Shown here one piece after another: positions 46,078-54,353 of a DNA stretch of 64,000 nt (position 1 is its first letter; each line of letters opens with the position of its first letter). The position numbers were made by a program, and so were the translations under genes. Source of the stretch: Sneathiella sp. HT1-7 (GTDB taxonomy: Bacteria > Pseudomonadota > Alphaproteobacteria > Sneathiellales > Sneathiellaceae). Location: assembly GCF_020731145.1 (NCBI RefSeq), contig NZ_JAJFZN010000003.1, forward strand, positions 62,001 through 126,000. The letters run 5' to 3'. The notes beneath the pieces are model-generated. The model saw nothing but the letters and a program-made list of their open reading frames with translations, had not been told where the DNA came from and ran no database searches.

Positions 46078-47802
46078 ATGACAGAACTCGCGCGACAACT
46101 CTGGATGATCCTGCGCATAAGCTTCTTTAACCTAGCAAACAGCCGCAATGTATTTTTGTACATTGTGGTTTTGCTTTTTGAGTTGGGCAGCATACCGGTT
46201 TCCGTTCGCCTTATCCAATGGACGGCCGATTTCTATGGCGCGCTGGAACGCTTTGACGGGTCGGAAGCAGCACGTCAGGTTGGTATCTACGCTCTGCTAA
46301 TTTCGGCTTACGCGGCACTCGCGCTTGCTGGAGGGTATCTTCGCAAGTTTCTCATCATGCGCTGGCGGCAGGATCTGACCGGCGCCGTCCTCAACGACTG
46401 GCTCTCGGACAAGATTTACTGGCGTCTCCAGAATGGCTACGGGGTCGAGAAAATCGACAATCCAGATCAGCGTATTGCCGACGACTGCCGCCTGTTCGTT
46501 GAAGAGTTTGTCGACGAAACGCTTGATCTCATTACATCGGTGACGGGGCTGTTCACCTACATCGCCGTGCTCTGGTCGCTTTCGAATTTTCCATTGGAAT
46601 TCACGCTGTTCGACTGGGACGTGTCAATCCCTCGCTACATGGTCTGGGCGGCGTTCCTTTATGTTCTCCTCTCCAGCGGATTAACTCATTGGCTGGGCTA
46701 CCCGTTGAAGAAACTGACGTTTAATCAACAGAGAAAAGAAGCAGATTTTCGCTTCGATTTGGTACGGTTGCGAGAAAATGCGGACCCCATCGCCGTCTCC
46801 GGCTTTGAGGGGGCGGAGCGGCGTCGACTGGATGAAAAGTTCGCCGCTATCGTTGCCAACTGGCGGCGGCTGATACTGCGGGAATTTTATCTTGGATGTT
46901 TCAAGATCCCGTATTTCCGCACCATCTTGCGCATACCGCTCCTGCTGGCGTTGCCGGCCTATTTTGCTGGGCATGTCAATTTTGGTGGATTGATGCAGCT
47001 CGCCTCCGCCTTTCAAAGTGTGGTCACGACGTTATCGTGGTTTATTTTTGCCTATAACCGTCTTGCGGCACTTGCGGCGACGATAACCCGGCTTGGTGAT
47101 CTGCTGGACGCGATCGAGCGATGCAAAAATGCGCCAGAGAGCGAAATTTCGGTGACGAAACATCCGGGCGGTGACATTCATGTCAAGAAATTAACCCTTG
47201 AAAGCCCGGTCGGAAAATCTTTGCAAATTCCGTCCGAGTGGGACCTGAAGTCCGGGGAGCATGTCTGGATTTCCGGCCCTTCCGGTCTCGGCAAGAGCAC
47301 TTTCCTAAAGGCGCTTGCAAATATCTGGCCCTATGGTCATGGCGAGATCCAAATTCCGGATGGAAAGTCGTGTGCCTTTATTCCTCAGCGGAGCACGATC
47401 AACGGAACAAGTCTTGCCGAAAGCGCTGTTTATCCCCTGGAAGAGGGGAGCATCAGTCTTGATGAGGCGTCGGATTACCTGGAGGCCGTTGGTTTGCCGG
47501 ATCAGGCTCGGGCGTTGCAGGCGGGATTAAAGCCGGATATTTCGGGCCTCTCCGGAGGAGAGCTGCAACGCCTGGCACTTGTGCGGCTATTGATTGAAAA
47601 GCCGGACTGGGTGTTCATGGACGAGGCCAGCAGCGCTATTGACAGTGATAGCGAAGCAGAAATTTTCGCCCGGCTGCGGGCGCGGTTACCGAACACGACC
47701 TTTATTCTTGTGGCGCATCGTCCGCCCGACGGCTTTGGCGAATTGCGTTATATTCCGCTCTCCCCAAACCCGGGAATTCCTATATTCGATCTCACTAAGT
47801 AA
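46078..47802 (+). CDS. ABC transporter of the SbmA/BacA-YddA type (membrane domain plus ATPase)
   Basis: A half-transporter of 574 residues. An N-terminal membrane domain (about 1-330) opens with NSRNVFLYIVVLLFELGSI. The ATPase domain has GPSGLGKSTF, FIPQRS, LSGGELQRLALVRLL and WVFMDEASSAID. This family (YddA/Rv1819c-like) can import bulky hydrophilic compounds although it has an exporter fold. It follows the TonB receptor by 81 bp, so it may be the inner-membrane step for the same ligand. The ATG at 46078 is used; a TTG at 46063 is possible. Confidence 0.85.
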   Translation: MTELARQLWMILRISFFNLANSRNVFLYIVVLLFELGSIPVSVRLIQWTADFYGALERFDGSEAARQVGIYALLISAYAALALAGGYLRKFLIMRWRQDLTGAVLNDWLSDKIYWRLQNGYGVEKIDNPDQRIADDCRLFVEEFVDETLDLITSVTGLFTYIAVLWSLSNFPLEFTLFDWDVSIPRYMVWAAFLYVLLSSGLTHWLGYPLKKLTFNQQRKEADFRFDLVRLRENADPIAVSGFEGAERRRLDEKFAAIVANWRRLILREFYLGCFKIPYFRTILRIPLLLALPAYFAGHVNFGGLMQLASAFQSVVTTLSWFIFAYNRLAALAATITRLGDLLDAIERCKNAPESEISVTKHPGGDIHVKKLTLESPVGKSLQIPSEWDLKSGEHVWISGPSGLGKSTFLKALANIWPYGHGEIQIPDGKSCAFIPQRSTINGTSLAESAVYPLEEGSISLDEASDYLEAVGLPDQARALQAGLKPDISGLSGGELQRLALVRLLIEKPDWVFMDEASSAIDSDSEAEIFARLRARLPNTTFILVAHRPPDGFGELRYIPLSPNPGIPIFDLTK

Positions 47803-47818
47803 AAGGAAGTTATTCTAA

Positions 47819-48688
47819 ATGACAGCAAGTTACCCACATCCCGTTTCAAGCTGGCTTGATCCAGATACCGGCGCCTTGATTCCGCATGCTGCGTTAATCT
47901 CAGAACTTGCGCAAAATCGCGTTGTCTTGCTGGGGGAGACCCATGATCAGTACGACATCCATCGCTGGCAGCTTTATGTGACGGCCGCACTTCATGCCTA
48001 TAACTCGAATATCGTAGTCGGTTTCGAGATGTTTCCAAGAAGCGCCCAACCTATTTTGGACAAATGGACGGCGGGCGATTTGTCGGAGGAGGCGTTTCTG
48101 GAAAAGGTCGACTGGAAAAAAGTCTGGGGCTTTCCGCCGGAGCTTTACTTGCCGATCTTCCGCTTTTGTCGGGAAGTCGGAGTTCGGATGATCGCGCTTA
48201 ATTGCTATCGCGCGCTGGTGACCCGCGTCGGCAAGGAGGGGTGGGAGGCCGTCGCTGAGGAGGATCGTGACGGTCTGACACCCGCAAAGCCCGCTACCGA
48301 AGCCTATCGCGACTATCTCTTCTCGCTCGTTTCTGGCCCGGACGGTATTTTTCTAACAAAGTCAGAGGAAGCCGAAGCGCGCAAAGATCGTTTTACCCGT
48401 GCGCAGCAGACATGGGATCGCGCTTTTGCCTGTAATATCGCCGCGACGCAAACGGGTGATAATCCACCGCTCGTCATCGGGATCATTGGGCGTGGGCATT
48501 TGGAATTTGGGCATGGGACGCCATATCAATTGGAAGATCTCGGCATCGACAAGGTCTCAGTCCTTCTCCCATCTAAAGGAGAATCCGGGAAAAGAGAGCA
48601 GCAGCCCGGTATTGCCCGCGCTTGTTTTTGCCTGCCAAATGTTCACGAGAGAGGAGACATGGATTGCTGTGAGGCGGAGCCTGAATAA
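47819..48688 (+). CDS. ChaN-like haem-binding protein, no signal peptide
   Basis: A protein of 289 residues of the ChaN/DUF399 family, which binds haem between two subunits. Visible motifs are VVLLGETHDQYDIHRWQL, GFEMFPRSAQPILDKW and GRGHLEFGHGTPYQLEDLG, which are well conserved in the family. ChaN proteins are usually lipoproteins, but this one starts MTASYPHPV with no leader. The C-terminus adds CFC and CC pairs (about 274-286) that could bind metal. Lying after a TonB receptor and ABC protein under a Fur box, it may receive or sense haem in the cytoplasm. Confidence 0.82.
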   Translation: MTASYPHPVSSWLDPDTGALIPHAALISELAQNRVVLLGETHDQYDIHRWQLYVTAALHAYNSNIVVGFEMFPRSAQPILDKWTAGDLSEEAFLEKVDWKKVWGFPPELYLPIFRFCREVGVRMIALNCYRALVTRVGKEGWEAVAEEDRDGLTPAKPATEAYRDYLFSLVSGPDGIFLTKSEEAEARKDRFTRAQQTWDRAFACNIAATQTGDNPPLVIGIIGRGHLEFGHGTPYQLEDLGIDKVSVLLPSKGESGKREQQPGIARACFCLPNVHERGDMDCCEAEPE

Positions 48689-48748
48689 GCGAAAACAGGA
48701 AACCCATCGCGCTGTATAAACGGAGTTTTCCGTTCAATGACACTGACA

Positions 48749-48788
48749 TAGCATGGCCTTGTAATTATTTTGCGTTAAGGCCATGCTA
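48749..48788. terminator. Long perfect hairpin at the end of the haem operon
   Basis: TAGCATGGCCTT (48749-48760) and AAGGCCATGCTA (48777-48788) pair perfectly over 12 bp around a 16-nt loop. A smaller AACGGA/TCCGTT stem lies just upstream (48719-48734). The T run is poor. It probably insulates the haem operon from the next one. Confidence 0.55.
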
Positions 48789-48815
48789 ATTGATAATATG
48801 ATATTCTTTCTGAAA

Positions 48816-48844
48816 TTGACGTAATGATCGTATTTAATTAGATT
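48816..48844 (+). promoter_or_regulatory. Promoter of the envelope operon
   Basis: TTGACG (48816-48821) and TAGATT (48839-48844) are spaced by 17 bp. They lie 37 bp before the first gene, in an AT-rich stretch. Confidence 0.5.
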
Positions 48845-48881
48845 TTTATAATAATATTTATGTTGGAAGCTTGATTTTTGA

Positions 48882-49490
48882 ATGAGTAAATTCACTCTGT
48901 TTTTAGTCATTTTTATGTTGGCAATTCTGTTGACTGATATCGATACTGCGGTTGCACAGGCAACAGAGACTGGAACAGACGCGCAAGAATGCAAGGAATA
49001 TGGCGTCGATTACCAGCAGACGGAAGGTCTGACAAAAGAAGAAATTACAGACCGGATGGACAGGGCTCTGTTCGAGTCGCTCAATAAATATGACGATTGC
49101 CTACAACAATCTCAGTCTGGCGGTGCGGCTTCCGCTAACGGAGCCAGCGGTTCCCAAGGTATCAATGGTGCCAATGGAAATGCGGTTGGTACGGAGGCTT
49201 CCTCCTCAACGGCGTCTGCCGGTATTCAGGGGACGGAGAAAACCGACACAACGGATAAATCCAGTTCGCCCACGACGGCAGCTGACGCCGCTGAAAATAA
49301 ACAGGCACAAGCGCAAACGCAGGATAAGGTGCTGCCAAATGGTAAGCTGCCCGATGATATTCCGTCGTCTGACAACGACACTGTGCTACAACAAAAGGTG
49401 AAAGAGGCGGCGATGAATGAGCCTGACCCCGAAAAACGTGCCAAGTTGTGGAATGAATATCGTAAGCTTAAGGGCTTATCGCAAATTTAA
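48882..49490 (+). CDS. Secreted low-complexity protein, first gene of the envelope operon
   Basis: I do not recognise a family. It has 202 residues. A signal peptide (about 1-25) ends at TAVAQ. The mature part has two Cys in the first third (ECKEYG and YDDCLQQ) that could form a disulphide. A Ser/Gly/Ala/Thr/Asn-rich disordered middle (about 75-145) follows. The charged C-terminal helix (VLQQKVKEAAMNEPDPEKRAKLW in pattern) may bind a partner. The gap to the lipoprotein gene is 27 bp. It is probably a periplasmic accessory of the motor-like complex encoded after it. Confidence 0.7.
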   Translation: MSKFTLFLVIFMLAILLTDIDTAVAQATETGTDAQECKEYGVDYQQTEGLTKEEITDRMDRALFESLNKYDDCLQQSQSGGAASANGASGSQGINGANGNAVGTEASSSTASAGIQGTEKTDTTDKSSSPTTAADAAENKQAQAQTQDKVLPNGKLPDDIPSSDNDTVLQQKVKEAAMNEPDPEKRAKLWNEYRKLKGLSQI

Positions 49491-49517
49491 GGTTGAAAGC
49501 AAAGTGAGAGAGATAGG

Positions 49518-50747
49518 ATGAACGTTCAGCGTTTTGTCGGCTGGTTGATCTGTAGCTGCTTTTTGTTGACGAGCTGTGTCACGCCCGGAATGTCGTCGCG
49601 CGTTGGTCCCCGGGTTTCTAGCGAAGTCATGACTGCGGCAAAAATTGACCCTTCTTCGCCGAAACCCAAGCTTGATGTCATCATTCCGGTGTTCGATCCG
49701 GGCATCCCGGAGGATGACGCTGCTCTCGAAGATGATGAAGAAGTCTGGCCGGAGTTGCGGCGCGCAGAGGCCGTACGCTTTGCCTTGATATTAAAAGAAA
49801 AAATTGAAGCAACTGGAAAATTTGGTGCCGTTCGCGTGACGCCGAATGCTGAGGCGACGGGAGACTTATATGTCATTGGTAAGATCATAGAATCCAACGG
49901 ATTGGACGTGGAAATCGGTGTCGACGTTTTTGATATCTCAGGTGCAAAATGGTATGATGAAGAATATGAGCATGAAGTGCCGGAGAAATTCTTTATGTCC
50001 ATACGAAATAAAGGGAAAGACCCATATGACCCTGTCTTCGTGGAAGCCGCGCAAGACCTAGTCGAGCATTTGGATGATGCGGATGATACCGAACTTGCCT
50101 TGCTGAAACCTGTGACAGAAATGCGTTTTGGAGCGAATTTTTCTGAGGAATCCTTCTCTGAGTATATCAAAGATGACGGCGGAGAGATTGAATTGACCGG
50201 CCTGCCAAGTGAGGATGATCCAATGTTACGCCGGATCAGGGCGATTTGGGTCCGAGATCAACTGTATGTGGATAATCTTCAACAGCACTATGAGGCGTTC
50301 AATGCCAAGATGGCCCCGAGTTATACCGTCTGGCAGAAACAGAGCCAGGAAGCCCAGATCGCGTTGAACGAGGCAAGAGTGAAGCAGACGACGCAAATCG
50401 TCGGGGGTGTTCTTTTGGCGATTTTGGGGGTTGGTCTCGCGGCTGCAAGTTCAAACAGTGGAAATGCCGCCCGGTCCGCAGGAGCATTTGCCGGGGCTGC
50501 GGCCGCCGGTGTTGGATCGGTTATTCTCTTCTCAGAAGGATTTAAAACGGGCAATGAGACAAAATTTCATGCGAGTACTCTTGAAGAGCTAGGCGAGTCT
50601 GTGGATTCTGAATTGGCACCACAGGTTGTTGAGTTCGAGGGTGAGACAAAAAAACTTACGGGTAATGCTGCGAAACAGTTTGCGGAATGGAGAAGTTTTC
50701 TGAAACAAGTATATGAACAGGAAAAAACACCAGAAAAACAGCTTTAA
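49518..50747 (+). CDS. Outer-membrane-type lipoprotein with glycine-rich hydrophobic hairpin
   Basis: A lipoprotein of 409 residues of no family I can name. The lipobox LLTSC places the modified Cys at position 20; the next residues VTPG do not signal inner-membrane retention. A mixed alpha/beta domain follows (KLDVIIPVFDPG onward), with a long acidic stretch PEDDAALEDDEEVWPE. Residues of about 293-345 are Gly/Ala-rich and hydrophobic (VGGVLLAILGVGLAAA, then AGAFAGAAAAGVGSVIL), like a glycine-zipper pair. The C-terminal helix is charged. It may be the outer-membrane partner of the inner-membrane complex. Confidence 0.75.
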   Translation: MNVQRFVGWLICSCFLLTSCVTPGMSSRVGPRVSSEVMTAAKIDPSSPKPKLDVIIPVFDPGIPEDDAALEDDEEVWPELRRAEAVRFALILKEKIEATGKFGAVRVTPNAEATGDLYVIGKIIESNGLDVEIGVDVFDISGAKWYDEEYEHEVPEKFFMSIRNKGKDPYDPVFVEAAQDLVEHLDDADDTELALLKPVTEMRFGANFSEESFSEYIKDDGGEIELTGLPSEDDPMLRRIRAIWVRDQLYVDNLQQHYEAFNAKMAPSYTVWQKQSQEAQIALNEARVKQTTQIVGGVLLAILGVGLAAASSNSGNAARSAGAFAGAAAAGVGSVILFSEGFKTGNETKFHASTLEELGESVDSELAPQVVEFEGETKKLTGNAAKQFAEWRSFLKQVYEQEKTPEKQL

Positions 50748-50756
50748 GTAACGACA

Positions 50757-52223
50757 ATGTTTGAAAAAAAACTAGAAGAAGCTGCCCGGAAATCCCGGCA
50801 ACAATTGTTTGTGTTGTTACTGTTGGTCGCTATCCTGATTTTGGGGGGTGCCGTTGCTTTTCTTATAACGCAGCTCTCGTTACAACAAACTTCAAATGTA
50901 TCCGGGATTGAGGCCGAAAAGAAAAATATAGAGATCTCTCCGAAGATATCACCAGTTCAGCAGTCAAAACCCGCCGATGAAAAGATAAAGCAAAATCGTA
51001 CCACCGAGGAGGTGGTCGGAGCGCTGCGCCGGTATGAAGAAGAGTTTGAAGGTATTATCCAATCGGGCGGGTTCGGTAAATGGAACGGCAGCTTGCAGCA
51101 TGATCTGATCACGCGAAAAGACAAAGTCATCACGGATCTCGCGAATGGCGAAACGGATCGAGCATTCGAAGAAGTAAATAATCTAATCGCAGATGCCTCC
51201 ACCGCAGTAAGTGAGTATGAGATTGTCTTTGAAGAAGCGATGGCAAATGCGATACGCGCCTATGAGGCTGAGGATGTGACGCGGGCAACAATTGAAGTGG
51301 AACGAGCGCTTGAGCTCAAACCGGATGACGCCGTTGCTCTGGAGTTGCAAGAAAAAATTAAAAAGCTTCCGCAATTATTTGAATTAATGGAAAAAGCGCG
51401 CGTCGCGAATATAGAGAATAATCTGGAAGAGGAACGAAATTTATCCGTTGAAATTATACGGCTTGATCCGACACGCGTACTGTATCAAGAGCGGATAGAG
51501 GAGATTGATGTTTTGCTGCGTGAAGCACGATTTGAAAAGATCGTTACTTCAGGCCTGATCGCGAGCAAAAAAGAACAGCTTGGGAATCTCCAAAGTGCAT
51601 ATGATCAGGCAAATGCTCTTTTCCCGTCGCGAGAGGAAACGAAGAACCTTGCATCCCTTTTAAAAGAGCTAAAACGCGAGTTGCGCTTTCGCACCTTCGT
51701 AAAGGAGGGAGACACCGCAATTCAACAAGACAATTGGCGAGATGCTCTTGCTTCCTACCAGAATGCGTCGGCACTATATCCGGACAAAATAGAAGTCCAG
51801 GAGGCTATTTCTCTATCGCAGAAAATATTGCGTATGAGTGGGGAAGTTCAGGGGTTTCTTAAAAATGCATCACGATTATCGGTGGATAATATACGGCAGG
51901 CCGCAGAACAGGCAATTGCTGATGCGGAAATCTATAGTGCGATGAGCCCGGCTCTTGCGAATGATGTTGAACGGTTGCAGACGGAAATTATCCAACGAAA
52001 CAAGGAAATTGAAGTCTGGGTCCTTTCCGATAAATTGACAAATGTAACTGTGCGGGGCGTCGGCAAGGTCGGTATGGTGGAGCGATATAAAATACGTTTG
52101 AAGCCGGGGCAATATACGTTCGAAGGGCGCCGTGAAGGGTTCAGGACGAAATCGGTCCAGATCACGATTTCTCCGGAAGATAGTCAGCTTGAGGTGACAG
52201 TCAAAAGCGATGAGCGAATTTAA
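50757..52223 (+). CDS. Membrane-anchored coiled-coil/repeat protein with C-terminal PEGA-like domain
   Basis: A protein of 488 residues with one N-terminal membrane helix (about 18-40) after a short basic stretch, so the rest is periplasmic. The long helical region (about 85-400) has TPR-like segments such as GDTAIQQDNWRDALASYQNA. The C-terminal about 65 residues (VRGVGKVGMVERYKIRLKPG onward) look like a PEGA beta-domain. Its last 14 bases overlap the next gene. The same helix-then-PEGA plan in the next protein suggests the two interact. Confidence 0.78.
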   Translation: MFEKKLEEAARKSRQQLFVLLLLVAILILGGAVAFLITQLSLQQTSNVSGIEAEKKNIEISPKISPVQQSKPADEKIKQNRTTEEVVGALRRYEEEFEGIIQSGGFGKWNGSLQHDLITRKDKVITDLANGETDRAFEEVNNLIADASTAVSEYEIVFEEAMANAIRAYEAEDVTRATIEVERALELKPDDAVALELQEKIKKLPQLFELMEKARVANIENNLEEERNLSVEIIRLDPTRVLYQERIEEIDVLLREARFEKIVTSGLIASKKEQLGNLQSAYDQANALFPSREETKNLASLLKELKRELRFRTFVKEGDTAIQQDNWRDALASYQNASALYPDKIEVQEAISLSQKILRMSGEVQGFLKNASRLSVDNIRQAAEQAIADAEIYSAMSPALANDVERLQTEIIQRNKEIEVWVLSDKLTNVTVRGVGKVGMVERYKIRLKPGQYTFEGRREGFRTKSVQITISPEDSQLEVTVKSDERI

Positions 52224-54216
52224 ACAACAAATCGAGAATGCCGCTCGCCGTCAACGGCTCCTGCTTCTGGGCTTTGGTGGTTTCGGTCTCGGCTTTATGT
52301 TGGTGGTAGCCGTCGGCTTTCTGCTGATGAAGGTAACACCGGTTAAGGTATCTCCGGTTCCTGCCGCAACAGAGGCAGTTGTTACTGTCGAGAAAGGAGC
52401 TGCGATTTATTTCCAAGGGTCGCTTTTTTCACTCTCTCGCTATCCTGTCATCTCTGCGGCGGCAAAGGGATATGTAACGGCCGAGCGAGAAATTGGCCCC
52501 TCTGAGGAGGGAGCGGCTGTTGAAGTTGTCCTCCGGGAACTCCCTGCTAAATTGACGGTGAAGGTCGCAGCGCCGGAAGAGGCGTTGAACTGGCGTATCA
52601 ATGGGAAAACCTATCCATCGACATCACAGTTGGAGGCGGAACTTGACGCAGGGCACTACGTTGTGCGCGCAGAGCATCCCTACTTTCAGCCGGTGGAGCG
52701 GGAATACGATCTGGAGCGGGGGGAAAGCTATTCAGATGAACTTTCTCTCGAAAGAGCTGTCGGCACCATACGTCTGAATGTCACGCCTTCTGATGCCAAT
52801 GTGATATTCAACGGACAATCCGTCAGCGAAGTTCCTGCGGAAATCAGCATAGAAGCAGGGCAATATGAGATTGAGGTAACAAAAGACGGATTTGCGCCGA
52901 TACAGGATGTCATTAATCTGACCTTCCAGCAGAATGAGATCGAGCGACACTACCGGTTACAAAAAAAGCCTGCCTATGTAACTGTTTCCACCACTCCGAA
53001 AGGCGGACGCCTTACATTAAACGGCAAGTCGGTCTCGGCGGGGAAAGAATTGCAACTCTCGGCCAATAAAAAATACTATTTGAGATATGAAAAAGACGGC
53101 TATGGCTCGAAGGAAGAGGAAATTAATCTCAAGCCGGATGAGCATCTGGATGTGACGTTTGATATGGCGCTTAAAATTGGCGAAATCCATATCACGTCCA
53201 CGCCCCCCGCATCAATTCTCATTGATGGCAAGCCAGCAGGAAACACGCCGCTTATCGTTAGGCTTCCGGCAACTGCGCATGATTTCACTCTTCAACGGCC
53301 GGGCTATGTGAGCGTCAATAAAGTTATAAAACTTGATCAGAAAGCGGTTCGTAAACTGGATGTTACGCTCAAAACAGAACGCGCGGCAACGATAGACACG
53401 GCCAAACCGGTTTATAAAAACAGTTTGGGTATGGAAATGCGATTGTTTGAACCGACAGAGGTTCAATTGGGCGCACCACGTCATGAGAAAGGACAGCGGG
53501 CAAACGAATTTCTTCGCCCCGTCAATCTGACGCGGCATTTCTATGTAGCTACGACAGAAACGACAGAGGGGCAGTACAGTCAGTTCCAGGGTAAGCGTAA
53601 AAGGGGAGATAATTTTCCGGTTACGAATATTTCATGGGAGGAAGCTGCCCGGTTTTGCAATTGGCTGAGCAAGATTGAAGGCCTGCCAATGTTTTACAAA
53701 TTTGATGGGGTCAATTATCGGGGATTTGATGCGCAGTCAACTGGCTATAGATTGCTGAGCGAGGCGGAATGGGAATGGCTTGCCCGAAAAGCCAAGCGGA
53801 ACAAACAGACAGTTTTCCCTTGGGGAGACGATGCCGTCATCCCAAAAGGAGCCGGAAATATTGCCGACGAAACGGCAAACGGCAAAACTCCGTTTTTTGT
53901 TCCCGGCTATATTGACGGGTTTGCGAACGCGGCTCCGGCTGGTAGCTTCGTTAAGGACAAAGCCGGGCTCCACGATTTATTTGGCAATGTGTCTGAATGG
54001 GTTCATGATTTCTATACCCTTGTGCCGCCCGCCTCAGGTGAGGTTCTGGCAGATCCGTTAGGGGCTCAGGCGGGAGATAAGCATATGTTTAAAGGGGCGA
54101 GCTGGGCATCTGGGACGCTGACGGAAATCAGACCTGCCTACCGGGCATCCTCGGGTCAGGGAACGGACAAAATTGGCTTCAGGGTCGCTCGCTACGTCTA
54201 TGGAGATGCAAAATGA
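52210..54216 (+). CDS. Membrane-anchored PEGA-repeat protein with C-terminal SUMF1/FGE-fold domain
   Basis: A protein of 668 residues. It has an N-terminal membrane helix (about 19-41), then about four PEGA-type beta repeats (about 110-400, e.g. GTIRLNVTPSDANVIFNG and GEIHITSTPPASILIDGKP). A formylglycine-generating-enzyme-like domain follows (about 402-665: FYVATTETTEGQYSQF, RLLSEAEWEWLARKA, DLFGNVSEWVHDF). The Cys pair used by true FGEs is absent: the region reads FKGASWASGTLTEIRP. It is therefore more likely a binding or structural domain than an enzyme. It overlaps its upstream neighbour by 14 bp and the tiny secreted-peptide gene by 4 bp. Confidence 0.85.
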   Translation: MSEFKQQIENAARRQRLLLLGFGGFGLGFMLVVAVGFLLMKVTPVKVSPVPAATEAVVTVEKGAAIYFQGSLFSLSRYPVISAAAKGYVTAEREIGPSEEGAAVEVVLRELPAKLTVKVAAPEEALNWRINGKTYPSTSQLEAELDAGHYVVRAEHPYFQPVEREYDLERGESYSDELSLERAVGTIRLNVTPSDANVIFNGQSVSEVPAEISIEAGQYEIEVTKDGFAPIQDVINLTFQQNEIERHYRLQKKPAYVTVSTTPKGGRLTLNGKSVSAGKELQLSANKKYYLRYEKDGYGSKEEEINLKPDEHLDVTFDMALKIGEIHITSTPPASILIDGKPAGNTPLIVRLPATAHDFTLQRPGYVSVNKVIKLDQKAVRKLDVTLKTERAATIDTAKPVYKNSLGMEMRLFEPTEVQLGAPRHEKGQRANEFLRPVNLTRHFYVATTETTEGQYSQFQGKRKRGDNFPVTNISWEEAARFCNWLSKIEGLPMFYKFDGVNYRGFDAQSTGYRLLSEAEWEWLARKAKRNKQTVFPWGDDAVIPKGAGNIADETANGKTPFFVPGYIDGFANAAPAGSFVKDKAGLHDLFGNVSEWVHDFYTLVPPASGEVLADPLGAQAGDKHMFKGASWASGTLTEIRPAYRASSGQGTDKIGFRVARYVYGDAK

Positions 54217-54353
54217 GATGGTTAAATAGCAGAAAGATCATTGTTGCCGTTGTTGCGCTGACGGGCGGAGTGGTCCTGTTGCAATATGCCTATGCGCAAA
54301 GTAGCGCGTCGATATCGCTTAATACTCCTGTTGCTTTCCCTGTGGATATCTAG
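54213..54353 (+). CDS. 46-residue secreted peptide
   Basis: A short ORF begins ATGAGATGG, overlapping the previous stop, and ends TAG directly before the next ATG. The product has 46 residues: a basic start (MRWLNSRK), a hydrophobic core (IIVAVVALTGGVVLLQ) and a clear AYA-Q cleavage site. The mature peptide would be only about 18 residues, QSSASISLNTPVAFPVDI. It fills the gap exactly and keeps the operon coupled, which supports a real gene. The function is unknown. An alternative is that this is the remnant of a longer secreted protein. Confidence 0.65.
   Translation: MRWLNSRKIIVAVVALTGGVVLLQYAYAQSSASISLNTPVAFPVDI

Noticed and set aside
52210-54216. Functional formylglycine-generating enzyme
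   Set aside because: The catalytic cysteine pair is missing and no sulfatase gene is nearby.
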